Below are positions 54,786 to 63,250 of a DNA stretch of 64,000 nt, piece by piece; the stretch's first letter is position 1; every line of letters starts with the position of its first letter. The notes under the pieces were generated by a model that saw only the letters and a program-made list of their open reading frames with translations, had not been told where the DNA came from and did not search any database. The DNA is from Pseudomonas khavaziana (GTDB taxonomy: Bacteria; Pseudomonadota; Gammaproteobacteria; Pseudomonadales; Pseudomonadaceae): contig NZ_JAHSTT010000007.1 of NCBI RefSeq assembly GCF_019145205.1, positions 124,001 through 188,000 of the forward strand, written 5' to 3'. The translations under genes and the position numbers were made by a program.

Positions 54786-57700
54786 ATGAGCCAAGACACT
54801 CACCTTTCCGTCGTCGCACACCCCGCGCCATTGCCCGTGATCGACTCAGGGCAATTGTCAGAGCCGGCGGAAGAGGCTACCGACTTGTCCGGCCCCCGGC
54901 GCCTTAACCGCAGCTATTTCCTACCACCACAGTCAATCCAGGGCACCATCACCTCCGATAGCTTTACAAACGTGCCGTTCGAGGTGTTGCCCCTCTATAT
55001 TCCGGGCTTGACGCAAACAGTCGTCGGCTTCGATGGTGGCATAAACAAAGCGGCTCTGGAGGTTCATCGGGACCTGGGTCTGTTGTGCAACCTGTTGGCC
55101 TACCTGAATATGGCTGATGGTGACTTCATTGAGCTGTTCTGCGGTGACCTGCTAATCCCTGTCGCTATCTACAATGTCACCCAGGATGATGTCGACAAGA
55201 GTCGTATGATTCCGTTATACATCCCTCGAACCCGTCTTCCTGATGGCCCGGTCAACCCGGTGTTCTTGAGAGTGACTCACCTCGGTGGCACGCCCAAAGA
55301 AACCAAACGCTTCAATCTGAAGGTCGATACCGTGCCCCCCGCTGGTCGCAACCCGATCGGCAGCACGCTGCAAAACGAAAACCTGCCGGTTCCGGTATTC
55401 CCTGAGCACATCATCAATTTCGGAGTGACCGAGACCGACGCACAAAACGGGGTACCTGTTACCTTCAAGTTCTACCCGGACGATGCGACCCAGGAACCCA
55501 ACACCTACCGGGCCACACGTGACCGTATTCGCTTACGCATTAATGGGATCACGGCGCCAATCCCTCCGCTCACCGAAAGCCAAGCCACCGGGCGTGAAGA
55601 TATAACCGTCACGCTTTATTACGGTTTTTGGCAGCAAGTGCGCAGTGGTTCCCATGTGTGTGAATATGAAATCATCGACGAGGTCGGCAACGCGTCCCTC
55701 GGCTGGTCACCGGCACTGCGGTTGAATGTCAGGCTCAATGATGGGTCTGAGCCGCTCTTGCCCAAAGCGCTGATACTCGAAGCCCCTAACAACACCCTTG
55801 ACCACGACCAACTCAATGGGCGCGATGCAACCATCTTTATCAGCACCCCTGGCCCGGACTTTGCCCTTGGGGATGTTGTGCGTGTAACCGTCAAGGGCCG
55901 TTCGAGCGGTGGCGTTATCACCATCAGCTACAACTCTCCACCGCTTACCTCACTGAGCTTTATCACCTTGCCCTGCCCGAATGCCGACCTGCGCCCCTTT
56001 ATCAGCGGGCAGTTCCAGCTGTCCTATGAACGCATTAGCAACGGCGTGCCCAACGGCTATTCCGACGGCAACATTTTTAACGTCACCGGTACGCCCATCG
56101 ATATGCGCCTGCCGCCACCGGTGGTGCCGGAAGCACCCGGAGGCGTCCTCGATCCACAGGTAGAATTTGTCAATGTGATCGTCAGGGCGTACCCCGAACT
56201 GGGCCAGGACCCCTTTGATCTGGTGATTCTGATCCTCGAGGGCACGTACGCCAACGGCACTCGCTACTACGACGAACTCTACGAGTCTGCAGGAGGGGGC
56301 GATGTGTTATTTCCCATTGCCAACGGCCCGAACGGCGTGATTGCCGGTCTTGAAGGCGGCACACTCAGGCTTCTTTATCAGGTGGACAATGGGGATGGCG
56401 TGCGCACTTCAATGGACGTGACGGTCAACGTCGGCAACGCAGTGGCCTCATTGCCGGAGCCTGAGGTCATGGAAGCGCCGGCACCGCTGTATCAATTCGA
56501 CCCCGAACAATCCACCGAGCACGCCAATATTGTGGTCAAGAGCAACCCTGACTTCCTGCTCAACGATATCGTGACGCTTTATTGTGAGGGCACCGCGTCC
56601 GGCGGCACGGCACCTGAGCAGGCGTTTCCGATACGGGTTCAATGGGTTGGGCGAGACCTGCGCTTCAGGCTGGAACGTAGCTACATCCTTGCCAATATCG
56701 ACAAGACCATGCGCATCTACTACACGCGCTGGCGGGACAACGTACTGACGCGTTTTTCTCACGCGGTGAACATGAAGGTGGGCTCAAAGCTCGAACTGAA
56801 AGCCCCCACCGTGCTCGAGGCGACAGTGACAGGCCCGGACCAGGCCAGCCTGGACCCATTGCACGTGCTGCCGCCTAATCGACCGGTGGTGACTATTCGC
56901 GTGGTATCGGACAAGTTCCCACCTGGGTCGGATATCAAAGTGTTCATCGTCGACAAGCCGGGTGTCGGCATGCCGAATATTGCGGCCAAACCCGCCACGC
57001 CCGAACCTGGAGAAAACTACGTCAGCTTTACCGTGCCACATGCTTTTGTGGCAGCGTATCTGGCCGATAAATGCACGATTTATTACAACCTTATCGAGAC
57101 CGGCAAGACCACCAAGTCCGATGAATTGACGCTTGAGATTAAGGCGTTAGCCGTACAGGAGTGGGACCTGGTTAGCATCCCAGAAGCGTCAGGTGGCGGA
57201 ATCAGTGCAGGTGAAAAAAACCATGTGGAAATTAGGGCCTGGCACTTTATGGATAAGGAACAGGCGGTCTTTATCGACCTCAAAGGACCGCCAGACTGGC
57301 CATTGCGCCAAGGGCGTGTGGTAAGTGCTTCAGAACTTGCGGCAGGCCGCATTCTGGAACCGATCCCATCAGAATATTTGACCAGCCTGCCCAATAACAG
57401 TCGATTGACGATCCAAGCCTATGTCTCGCTGGACAAGCGCGGGGAAATTATCTCGGCCCAACCATTCGTAGAAGTGAGTTACCGGGTCAGCGCGCTGGGG
57501 TTGCGCTTTGTAAACGGGCCGTACGCTGTGGGACCAGCAGGCCGTCTTGGGGATGTGCAACTCTTGCTGGGCACCAATACCAAAGCACCCGTGGCCATCA
57601 CCCTGACGCTGCCGGCTGGGTTCACTTTCGAAGATGGAACGAGCGGGAGCAAGGCTTTTCTCTCGGATGAGAGCGGGGCCTTAAAAGTTGAAGGCATACG

Positions 57701-58700
57701 CAGCATAGGAGATGTTGGTACTTACGCTTTGAAGGCGATCAGTGGCGTTTATTCTGCCAGCAGCGAGATTGTCGTCAGGGCGCTGTTACCGGCAGGATCA
57801 GTGATCAACTTGAGGGGGGAGCCAAGCAAAATAGCCGTCACACCAAGCGGACTGTATGCCTATGTATGCGTTACAAGTATCAATCGCTTGGTGAAAGTCG
57901 ACTTAGCCTCAGGTGAAGTAAAAGAGATAATCATTGGAGGAGGACAGAAATCGGTTTCTTGCTCGACAGATGGAAAAAAAGTATGCGTAACATTGAGAGA
58001 TAGTCTCGTAGTAATTGACACAAAAAACGATGAAATCATTAGCAGCATAGCCATATCTACCTCCAATGGGATCAGCGACGGCAACTTCAGCCCCGACGGA
58101 AAATATCTTTATACGTCGAGCCAAAACTGGACTGGCAGCGGTTACGTTCTACGCATATATAGAATTGACGTTGCATCAGAAATGATCATCAGAGAGTACA
58201 CGCAAGGACAATACACGATTGAAGCATTTTGCAGTGCTAACGGGCAGAATATTTACACCGTTGGCTACGGCAATGGCTACTTGTACAGAGTGGATATTGA
58301 GACAGGCGGCGCAAGCATAGTTGGTACTTTTACCAAGGGCAATTATGCAGGTTTTATAATGAGCCCATACCGTGACCATATGTATAGTTGCTCGTGGGAG
58401 AACGCCTCGAGCGGGACAGCGTTCATATTTGATTTGGTGTCTGGCCAACGAAAAACACACAGGCTTCCCTACACCTACATACATACTTATGCTGCCAGCC
58501 CAGGCAACAATCGACTTCTTATTGGTTACGGTCCAAACGGCAGCTCTACTGCTAAAGCGCTAATAGATACGCAAACAGGGGCAACTATAAACACCTACAA
58601 TATCACCGGAAATATCGGCGCGCACTTCAGCTGGAAAGGCGACACGCTCTATCTTTGCGAAACAAACAAGTCGCGCATCTCCGTAATTTCCATTTCTTAA
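54786..58700 (+). CDS. Large modular protein with Ig-like repeats and a C-terminal seven-bladed propeller
   Basis: The 1304-residue protein has no signal peptide or membrane segment. An N-terminal region (1-320) is followed by beta-rich modules of about 110-120 residues, each opening with a P/L-x-V/I-x-EA motif: near residue 329 (ILEAPNN), 447 (VVPEAPGG), 559 (VMEAPAP), 676 (VLEATVTG) and 797 (SIPEASGG). From about residue 1009 to the end, seven blade-like repeats follow the pattern ...SPDGKYLY...V.R.D...G, like YVTN/lactonase propellers. The 3' 900 bases are AT-richer with different codon use. AGAGGGGG precedes the ATG. The function is not recognised; a surface, adhesion or secreted role is only a guess. 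Confidence 0.85.
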   Translation: MSQDTHLSVVAHPAPLPVIDSGQLSEPAEEATDLSGPRRLNRSYFLPPQSIQGTITSDSFTNVPFEVLPLYIPGLTQTVVGFDGGINKAALEVHRDLGLLCNLLAYLNMADGDFIELFCGDLLIPVAIYNVTQDDVDKSRMIPLYIPRTRLPDGPVNPVFLRVTHLGGTPKETKRFNLKVDTVPPAGRNPIGSTLQNENLPVPVFPEHIINFGVTETDAQNGVPVTFKFYPDDATQEPNTYRATRDRIRLRINGITAPIPPLTESQATGREDITVTLYYGFWQQVRSGSHVCEYEIIDEVGNASLGWSPALRLNVRLNDGSEPLLPKALILEAPNNTLDHDQLNGRDATIFISTPGPDFALGDVVRVTVKGRSSGGVITISYNSPPLTSLSFITLPCPNADLRPFISGQFQLSYERISNGVPNGYSDGNIFNVTGTPIDMRLPPPVVPEAPGGVLDPQVEFVNVIVRAYPELGQDPFDLVILILEGTYANGTRYYDELYESAGGGDVLFPIANGPNGVIAGLEGGTLRLLYQVDNGDGVRTSMDVTVNVGNAVASLPEPEVMEAPAPLYQFDPEQSTEHANIVVKSNPDFLLNDIVTLYCEGTASGGTAPEQAFPIRVQWVGRDLRFRLERSYILANIDKTMRIYYTRWRDNVLTRFSHAVNMKVGSKLELKAPTVLEATVTGPDQASLDPLHVLPPNRPVVTIRVVSDKFPPGSDIKVFIVDKPGVGMPNIAAKPATPEPGENYVSFTVPHAFVAAYLADKCTIYYNLIETGKTTKSDELTLEIKALAVQEWDLVSIPEASGGGISAGEKNHVEIRAWHFMDKEQAVFIDLKGPPDWPLRQGRVVSASELAAGRILEPIPSEYLTSLPNNSRLTIQAYVSLDKRGEIISAQPFVEVSYRVSALGLRFVNGPYAVGPAGRLGDVQLLLGTNTKAPVAITLTLPAGFTFEDGTSGSKAFLSDESGALKVEGIRSIGDVGTYALKAISGVYSASSEIVVRALLPAGSVINLRGEPSKIAVTPSGLYAYVCVTSINRLVKVDLASGEVKEIIIGGGQKSVSCSTDGKKVCVTLRDSLVVIDTKNDEIISSIAISTSNGISDGNFSPDGKYLYTSSQNWTGSGYVLRIYRIDVASEMIIREYTQGQYTIEAFCSANGQNIYTVGYGNGYLYRVDIETGGASIVGTFTKGNYAGFIMSPYRDHMYSCSWENASSGTAFIFDLVSGQRKTHRLPYTYIHTYAASPGNNRLLIGYGPNGSSTAKALIDTQTGATINTYNITGNIGAHFSWKGDTLYLCETNKSRISVISIS

Positions 58701-58729
58701 ACAACAATATGAACAAATAGGTCAACCAG

Positions 58730-58758
58730 GGCGGTTTCAACTTGAAACCGCCGTTTTT
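58730..58758. terminator. Bidirectional terminator between the large modular gene and the TetR gene
   Basis: GGCGGTTTCAA-c-TTGAAACCGCC, with perfect 11-base arms, is followed by GTTTTTG and lies between converging stops. Confidence 0.9.
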
Positions 58759-58772
58759 GTAGAGCTGGTCAA

Positions 58773-59519
58773 CTAGCGCGCTGCTTTGCTGAGCACTCCC
58801 TCTTCACGTAATGCTCGCTGGGTATCCAGCACCTTCGCCAACGCCGTCTCAGCCTCAGCACTCTGCTGCGGCACCCGAATCGCCGCCGACACCAAGGTAA
58901 TTAACTTGGCCATCACCTCCGCATCCGTCGCCGGGCGGCCCAGGCTCATGGAATTCATCAGCAGGCGCAGTTCGGTACCCGCCATCACCCCGGAAATCGC
59001 CTTGAGGGCAAATTGCAGGCGTACGCCCAGTTCATTGCGCGGCAGATCCGGCAAGGCCAGGGCGAAGGCTTCGAAGAAACGCTGGAACACCGGCTGGTAA
59101 TGCACCTTGAGGTATTCCTGGATAAACGGCGAGGTGTCGCTGTAGACCCGTCCCAGGAAACGGATGAACGAACGCCCTTCCCCACTGGCCGGGTCGCTGC
59201 GTTCCAGGCCCATGGCCGGGGCGAACAGCACGCCGAGCAGGGTGTCGCAATCCAGCGGGCCGTCGGATTCGGCTTCGCAGCGGTCGAGCAATTCCAGGCG
59301 CTGCTCGTTGAGCGGCTCCAGGCGTTGCATCAGCAGGGTTTTCATCAGGGAGTCCTTGTCCCCGAAGTGATAGTTCACCGCGGCCAGGTTGACCTGGGCA
59401 CGCTCGGTAATCTGACGTAACAAAACGGCGTCGTAGCCGTACTTGATGAAGAGTGCCTCTGTCGCATCCAGCAATCGAGTCTTGGTAACGTTTGGAGCGC
59501 TGAGTTTCTTCGCGGCCAT
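58773..59519 (-). CDS. TetR-family transcriptional regulator
   Basis: The 248-residue protein has the N-terminal TetR helix-turn-helix (RLLDATEALFIKYGYDAVLL then ITERAQVNLAAVNYHFGDKD) and a long ligand-binding domain resembling the PsrA group. The start MAAKKLSAPNVTKT at 59519 is chosen; a longer frame to 59603 starts in AT-rich promoter DNA. It is divergent from the ABC exporter operon (357-base gap), so it probably represses that operon and itself. The inducer is unknown. Confidence 0.9.
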   Translation of the reverse strand: MAAKKLSAPNVTKTRLLDATEALFIKYGYDAVLLRQITERAQVNLAAVNYHFGDKDSLMKTLLMQRLEPLNEQRLELLDRCEAESDGPLDCDTLLGVLFAPAMGLERSDPASGEGRSFIRFLGRVYSDTSPFIQEYLKVHYQPVFQRFFEAFALALPDLPRNELGVRLQFALKAISGVMAGTELRLLMNSMSLGRPATDAEVMAKLITLVSAAIRVPQQSAEAETALAKVLDTQRALREEGVLSKAAR

Positions 59520-59540
59520 AAGGGTTCCACGGCGGAAATA

Positions 59541-59560
59541 TTGTTTTAAAAAATAATTTG
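59541..59560. promoter_or_regulatory. Candidate operator, TTGTTTTAAAAAATAATTTG
   Basis: An AT-rich imperfect palindrome 21 bases before the TetR gene start. It resembles, with a one-base gap, the reverse complement of a second AT-rich site at 59757. Its position would let the regulator block its own promoter. The assignment rests only on similarity between the two sites. Confidence 0.4.
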
Positions 59561-59756
59561 ATTTTTTATACCGGGGTGGTCCGTTGAAAGCAAGTAGTGA
59601 CACTCCGCCATATCACTGAAAGCCTGTATAACCGGGCTGTACAGTCATGCCAAAAGGAATTTAGCCAGCCCGAGACCCTCAGTCGAGAAAACGTTTCATA
59701 GGGTAAAACCGCTCTACATCCACGGCTGGCGAAGCGTAAGGAACGCGGTTACTATT

Positions 59757-59778
59757 CAAACAATATTTTAAAAACAAG
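59757..59778. promoter_or_regulatory. Candidate operator, CAAACAATATTTTAAAAACAAG
   Basis: An AT-rich site about 100 bases before the exporter operon, similar in inverted orientation to the one at 59541. It could be the second binding site of the divergent TetR protein. The region between the two sites holds no gene. Confidence 0.4.
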
Positions 59779-59875
59779 AAATAAAACCAGTCCGTGACGC
59801 GTACAGACAGCTCCTGAACTTGTTACAAGGATTTTCCGGGAGCACGCCGACACCGTCGAGACTGCAGGCGTAGTC

Positions 59876-60583
59876 ATGATGACAGACACTCCCTCGCACC
59901 CAGGCTTGATCTCCCTGCAAGGCATCGGCAAGCGCTATCAGCTGGCCGGGCAGGAATTGAGCATTCTCAATGACGTGTGCCTGTCCATCGCAAGCGGTGA
60001 CAGCTGCGGCATCCTGGGTGCCTCCGGCTCCGGCAAAAGCACCCTGCTCAATATCCTCGGCCTGTTGGACCTGCCGAATTGCGGCCAGTACCACTTTGCC
60101 GGCCACGACATTTTCACTGCCACCCCCGATGAGCTGGCGGCGATCCGCAACCGGCAGATCGGTTTCGTGTTCCAGAGCTTCAACCTGCTGCCGCGCCTCA
60201 GCGCCCTGGACAACGTTGCCCTGCCCTTGAGTTATCGCGGTGTGTCGCGGCATGAATCGGTGGAGCAAGCCCAGCGCATGCTCGAGCAAGTAGGCTTGGC
60301 CGAGCGCGCCCACCATCGCCCCGCCGACCTCTCCGGGGGCCAGCGCCAGCGCGTCGCTATCGCCCGCGCCCTAGTGGGCCAGCCCTCGGTGATCCTGGCC
60401 GACGAACCCACCGGCAACCTCGACAGTACCACCGCTCAGGAGATCATGGACCTGCTGCTGACCCTCAACCGTGAGCAACAGGTCACGCTGATCATCGTCA
60501 CCCATGACGCGCACATCGCCGAGCGCCTGGAGCGCAAGATCCTGGTGCGCAATGGCGTGGTGCACGAGGCCGATCGCCTATGA
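59876..60583 (+). CDS. ABC transporter ATP-binding protein (MacB/LolD type)
   Basis: The 235-residue ATPase has Walker A GASGSGKST near residue 50, the signature LSGGQRQRVAIARAL, Walker B VILADEPTGNLDS and the switch histidine in IIVTHDAHIA. The ADEPTGNLDS pattern marks the MacB/LolD/FtsE group. Two adjacent ATGs (59876, 59879) are possible starts. The stop overlaps the permease start (ATGA). Confidence 0.95.
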   Translation: MMTDTPSHPGLISLQGIGKRYQLAGQELSILNDVCLSIASGDSCGILGASGSGKSTLLNILGLLDLPNCGQYHFAGHDIFTATPDELAAIRNRQIGFVFQSFNLLPRLSALDNVALPLSYRGVSRHESVEQAQRMLEQVGLAERAHHRPADLSGGQRQRVAIARALVGQPSVILADEPTGNLDSTTAQEIMDLLLTLNREQQVTLIIVTHDAHIAERLERKILVRNGVVHEADRL

Positions 60584-61779
60584 GCCTGCGGGTCGAGCAG
60601 AGCCTCAGCCAATTGCTGCATGAAGCGTTCATCAGCCTGCGTACCCTGGGCAAGCGTTCGATCCTGGCGTTGCTGGGCATCGTGATCGGCAGTTCCTCGG
60701 TGGTAGCGCTGATCAATATAGGCCACAACGCAGCAGTGGACGCGGCGATGATTTTCAAGGACATGGGCACCGACACGCTGATCGCCCAGTTCCCGCCCAA
60801 GGGCAGCAGCAATGTGCAGATGCACACCCGGCTCGACCTCGACAGCGTGCGCCTGGCGGTGCCGGGCATTGCGCATATCGGCGCCCTCAGCCTGTTCAGC
60901 GGGCCCGTCGTGTTCCATGGCCGCACCACCAATGCCAACCTGGTCGGCAGCACCCCGGATATCTATGCGGCCATGCGCCTGAGCATGCGCGAGGGGCGTT
61001 TCCTGTCAGCCTTCGACGCCAGCGAAACCTACGCCGTGATCGGTGACCAACTCGCCCAGGCCCTCGGAGCACCGGGGGACCCACTGAGGCTGGGCGATCG
61101 CGTGCGCATCAACGACTACCTGTTCCTGGTCGTCGGCATCCTGCACAACCAGCCCCGGGCCATGCTGATGCCGGTGCAAGCCAATGAATCGCTGTTTATT
61201 CCCGCCGAGGGCATGCGCCGCATCTATGCCAGCCCGCAGATCAGCAATGTGATCATCCGTGCGATGCCGGGGCAGGACATGGAACGTATTGCCCGAGACG
61301 CTAGCGCTGCGTTGCAACCCCAGCTCACCGAGCATGACGTCGACATCATCGTGCCCCAGCAGATGATCGACGGCATGACGCGCCAAAGCCGCACATTCGC
61401 CTATCTGCTGCTGGCCCTCGGCGCGATCTCGCTGGTGGGCGGCGGCGTCGGGGTGATGAATGTGATGCTGATGAACGTCTCGGAGCGCCGCCGCGAGATC
61501 GGCATTCGCATGGCCCTGGGCGCGCGCCAGCGGGATATCCGCAACCTGTTCCTGCTCGAAGCCGTCACCCTCACCGCCGTGGGTGCACTGTGCGGCGCGG
61601 TATTGGGCATGACCGCTGCGTGGCTGTATGCCTGGCTGTCGGGCTGGGCATTTGCCCTGGCGGTGGCCGCCCTGCCCCTGGGGGTGGGAAGTACCTTGCT
61701 GGTCGGCTTGTTCTTCGGCATCTATCCGGCGGTCTCGGCCTCGCGGTTGCAACCGGTGGAGGCCTTGCGCGATGAGTAA
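60580..61779 (+). CDS. ABC transporter permease (MacB/FtsX type)
   Basis: The 399-residue permease has one N-terminal helix (SILALLGIVIGSSSVVALIN), a large periplasmic MacB-PCD domain (residues about 60-270), and three C-terminal FtsX helices with GVMNVMLMNVSERRREIGIR and MALGARQRDI. Unlike E. coli MacB, the ATPase is a separate gene. It overlaps the channel gene by 8 bases. Confidence 0.95.
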   Translation: MSLRVEQSLSQLLHEAFISLRTLGKRSILALLGIVIGSSSVVALINIGHNAAVDAAMIFKDMGTDTLIAQFPPKGSSNVQMHTRLDLDSVRLAVPGIAHIGALSLFSGPVVFHGRTTNANLVGSTPDIYAAMRLSMREGRFLSAFDASETYAVIGDQLAQALGAPGDPLRLGDRVRINDYLFLVVGILHNQPRAMLMPVQANESLFIPAEGMRRIYASPQISNVIIRAMPGQDMERIARDASAALQPQLTEHDVDIIVPQQMIDGMTRQSRTFAYLLLALGAISLVGGGVGVMNVMLMNVSERRREIGIRMALGARQRDIRNLFLLEAVTLTAVGALCGAVLGMTAAWLYAWLSGWAFALAVAALPLGVGSTLLVGLFFGIYPAVSASRLQPVEALRDE

Positions 61780-63250
61780 ATGGCTGTGGTTGCTGGCGCT
61801 GATCAGCCTGCCCGGCGTGGCTGCCGAGGTGGTGGTCAAGCCATCGGCGCCCAGCAGCACGCGCAGCGCCTACGACCGCGGGGTATCGCTCAATGCCCAG
61901 GTCACCAGCATGACTCTGGGCGACGCCGTGTACCTGGGCCTGCGCAATAACCCGGCGATCCGCAGCGCCTATCTGCAGCGGGTGGCGCAGAAGTTTGACC
62001 TGCGCGTCGCCGAAGACGTGTTCAACCCCAAGCTCACCCTCAACAGTAATTACCGCACCAGCCGGGGCTCCCAGGACAACGCCCGCAACGCCAGTGTGGC
62101 GCCGACCAGCAGCCTGCTCGGCGAATACGGCACGCGCCTGAGCATGGCCTGGACCCAGCAGTTGAACAATGCCAACCGCGCCGGCCGCTACCGCAGCGAC
62201 GGCCTCGACCTGGCGATCATCCAACCGCTGATGCGCGGGGCCGGCTGGGACGCCACCACCGCGCCGCTGCGCCTGTCGCGCCTGGCCGAGCAGGCCAACC
62301 GCCTGAATCTGAAGGCCACCGTGGCGCAAACCATCAGCCAGATCATCGCCACCTACCGCGAACTCCTTCGCGCCCAGGAGCAACTGGTGATCGTCCAGGA
62401 AGCCCTCAAGCGTTCCAACACCCTGCTGGATGTGAACAAGGCTCTGATCAGCGCCGGGCGCATGGCCGAGTTCGAGATCGTGCAGACCGAAGCCGATATC
62501 GCCACCCAGCAATTGGGCGTGGAAGAAGCCCAGAACCAACTGGATACCAGCCGCCTGGCCTTGCTGCGCCTGCTGGCCCTGGACCTGTCCACACCGATTC
62601 GCGCCACCGAAGCCTTGGAGGCCAACCCCATGGAAATCGACAAGCGCCAGGCCTTCAACCTGGCGCAGAACCAGCAGCCGGAATACCTCGCCGCCTTGCT
62701 GGGTAGCCAGCAGGCCGATCTCAACCTGGTGATCGCCAAGGACTCCGGGCGCTGGCAGGTGGACCTGGTGGCCGGCGCCAACCAGGTGCGCGACGCCTAC
62801 GATAACGACAACGGCCATACCAATAACCGCACCTGGGACAGTTACGCCGGCGTGCAGGTGCAGATCCCCATTGGCGACATCAGCACACGCCAGGCCGAAG
62901 TCCGCGCGCGGGTGAATGTGGAGGATCAGGAAATCCGCATTACCGACGCCCGCCAGGAGCTGGAGCGCAACGTCAACAACGTGGTACGTGACCTCGGCAC
63001 CCGCTGGCGCCAATATGAGATTTCCAAGCGCGCCGTGGAGTTGTCGCGGCGCAAGATCGAGATCGAGCGGGAGAAACTCAGTGCCGGACGCTCCACCAAC
63101 TTCCAGGTATTGAGCTTCGAGACCGACCTGCGCAACGCCGAAAACGCCCAGCTCAATGCGCTGATCGCTTATTTGAACGCCCAGACCCAGCTCGATCTGA
63201 CTCTGGGCATGACGCTGGAAAGTTGGGAAATCGCCCTCAATGACTACTAA
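61772..63250 (+). CDS. TolC-family outer-membrane channel
   Basis: The 492-residue protein has a signal peptide (MSKWLWLLALISLPGVAA) and the two-repeat TolC architecture: long helices with NNPAIRSAYLQRVAQKFDLR in the first half and a matching second half (RQAEVRARVNVEDQEIRITD). It would form the outer-membrane duct for the ABC exporter. The frame is open upstream to 61628, but the signal peptide fixes the start at 61772. It overlaps the adaptor gene by 11 bases. Confidence 0.93.
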   Translation: MSKWLWLLALISLPGVAAEVVVKPSAPSSTRSAYDRGVSLNAQVTSMTLGDAVYLGLRNNPAIRSAYLQRVAQKFDLRVAEDVFNPKLTLNSNYRTSRGSQDNARNASVAPTSSLLGEYGTRLSMAWTQQLNNANRAGRYRSDGLDLAIIQPLMRGAGWDATTAPLRLSRLAEQANRLNLKATVAQTISQIIATYRELLRAQEQLVIVQEALKRSNTLLDVNKALISAGRMAEFEIVQTEADIATQQLGVEEAQNQLDTSRLALLRLLALDLSTPIRATEALEANPMEIDKRQAFNLAQNQQPEYLAALLGSQQADLNLVIAKDSGRWQVDLVAGANQVRDAYDNDNGHTNNRTWDSYAGVQVQIPIGDISTRQAEVRARVNVEDQEIRITDARQELERNVNNVVRDLGTRWRQYEISKRAVELSRRKIEIEREKLSAGRSTNFQVLSFETDLRNAENAQLNALIAYLNAQTQLDLTLGMTLESWEIALNDY

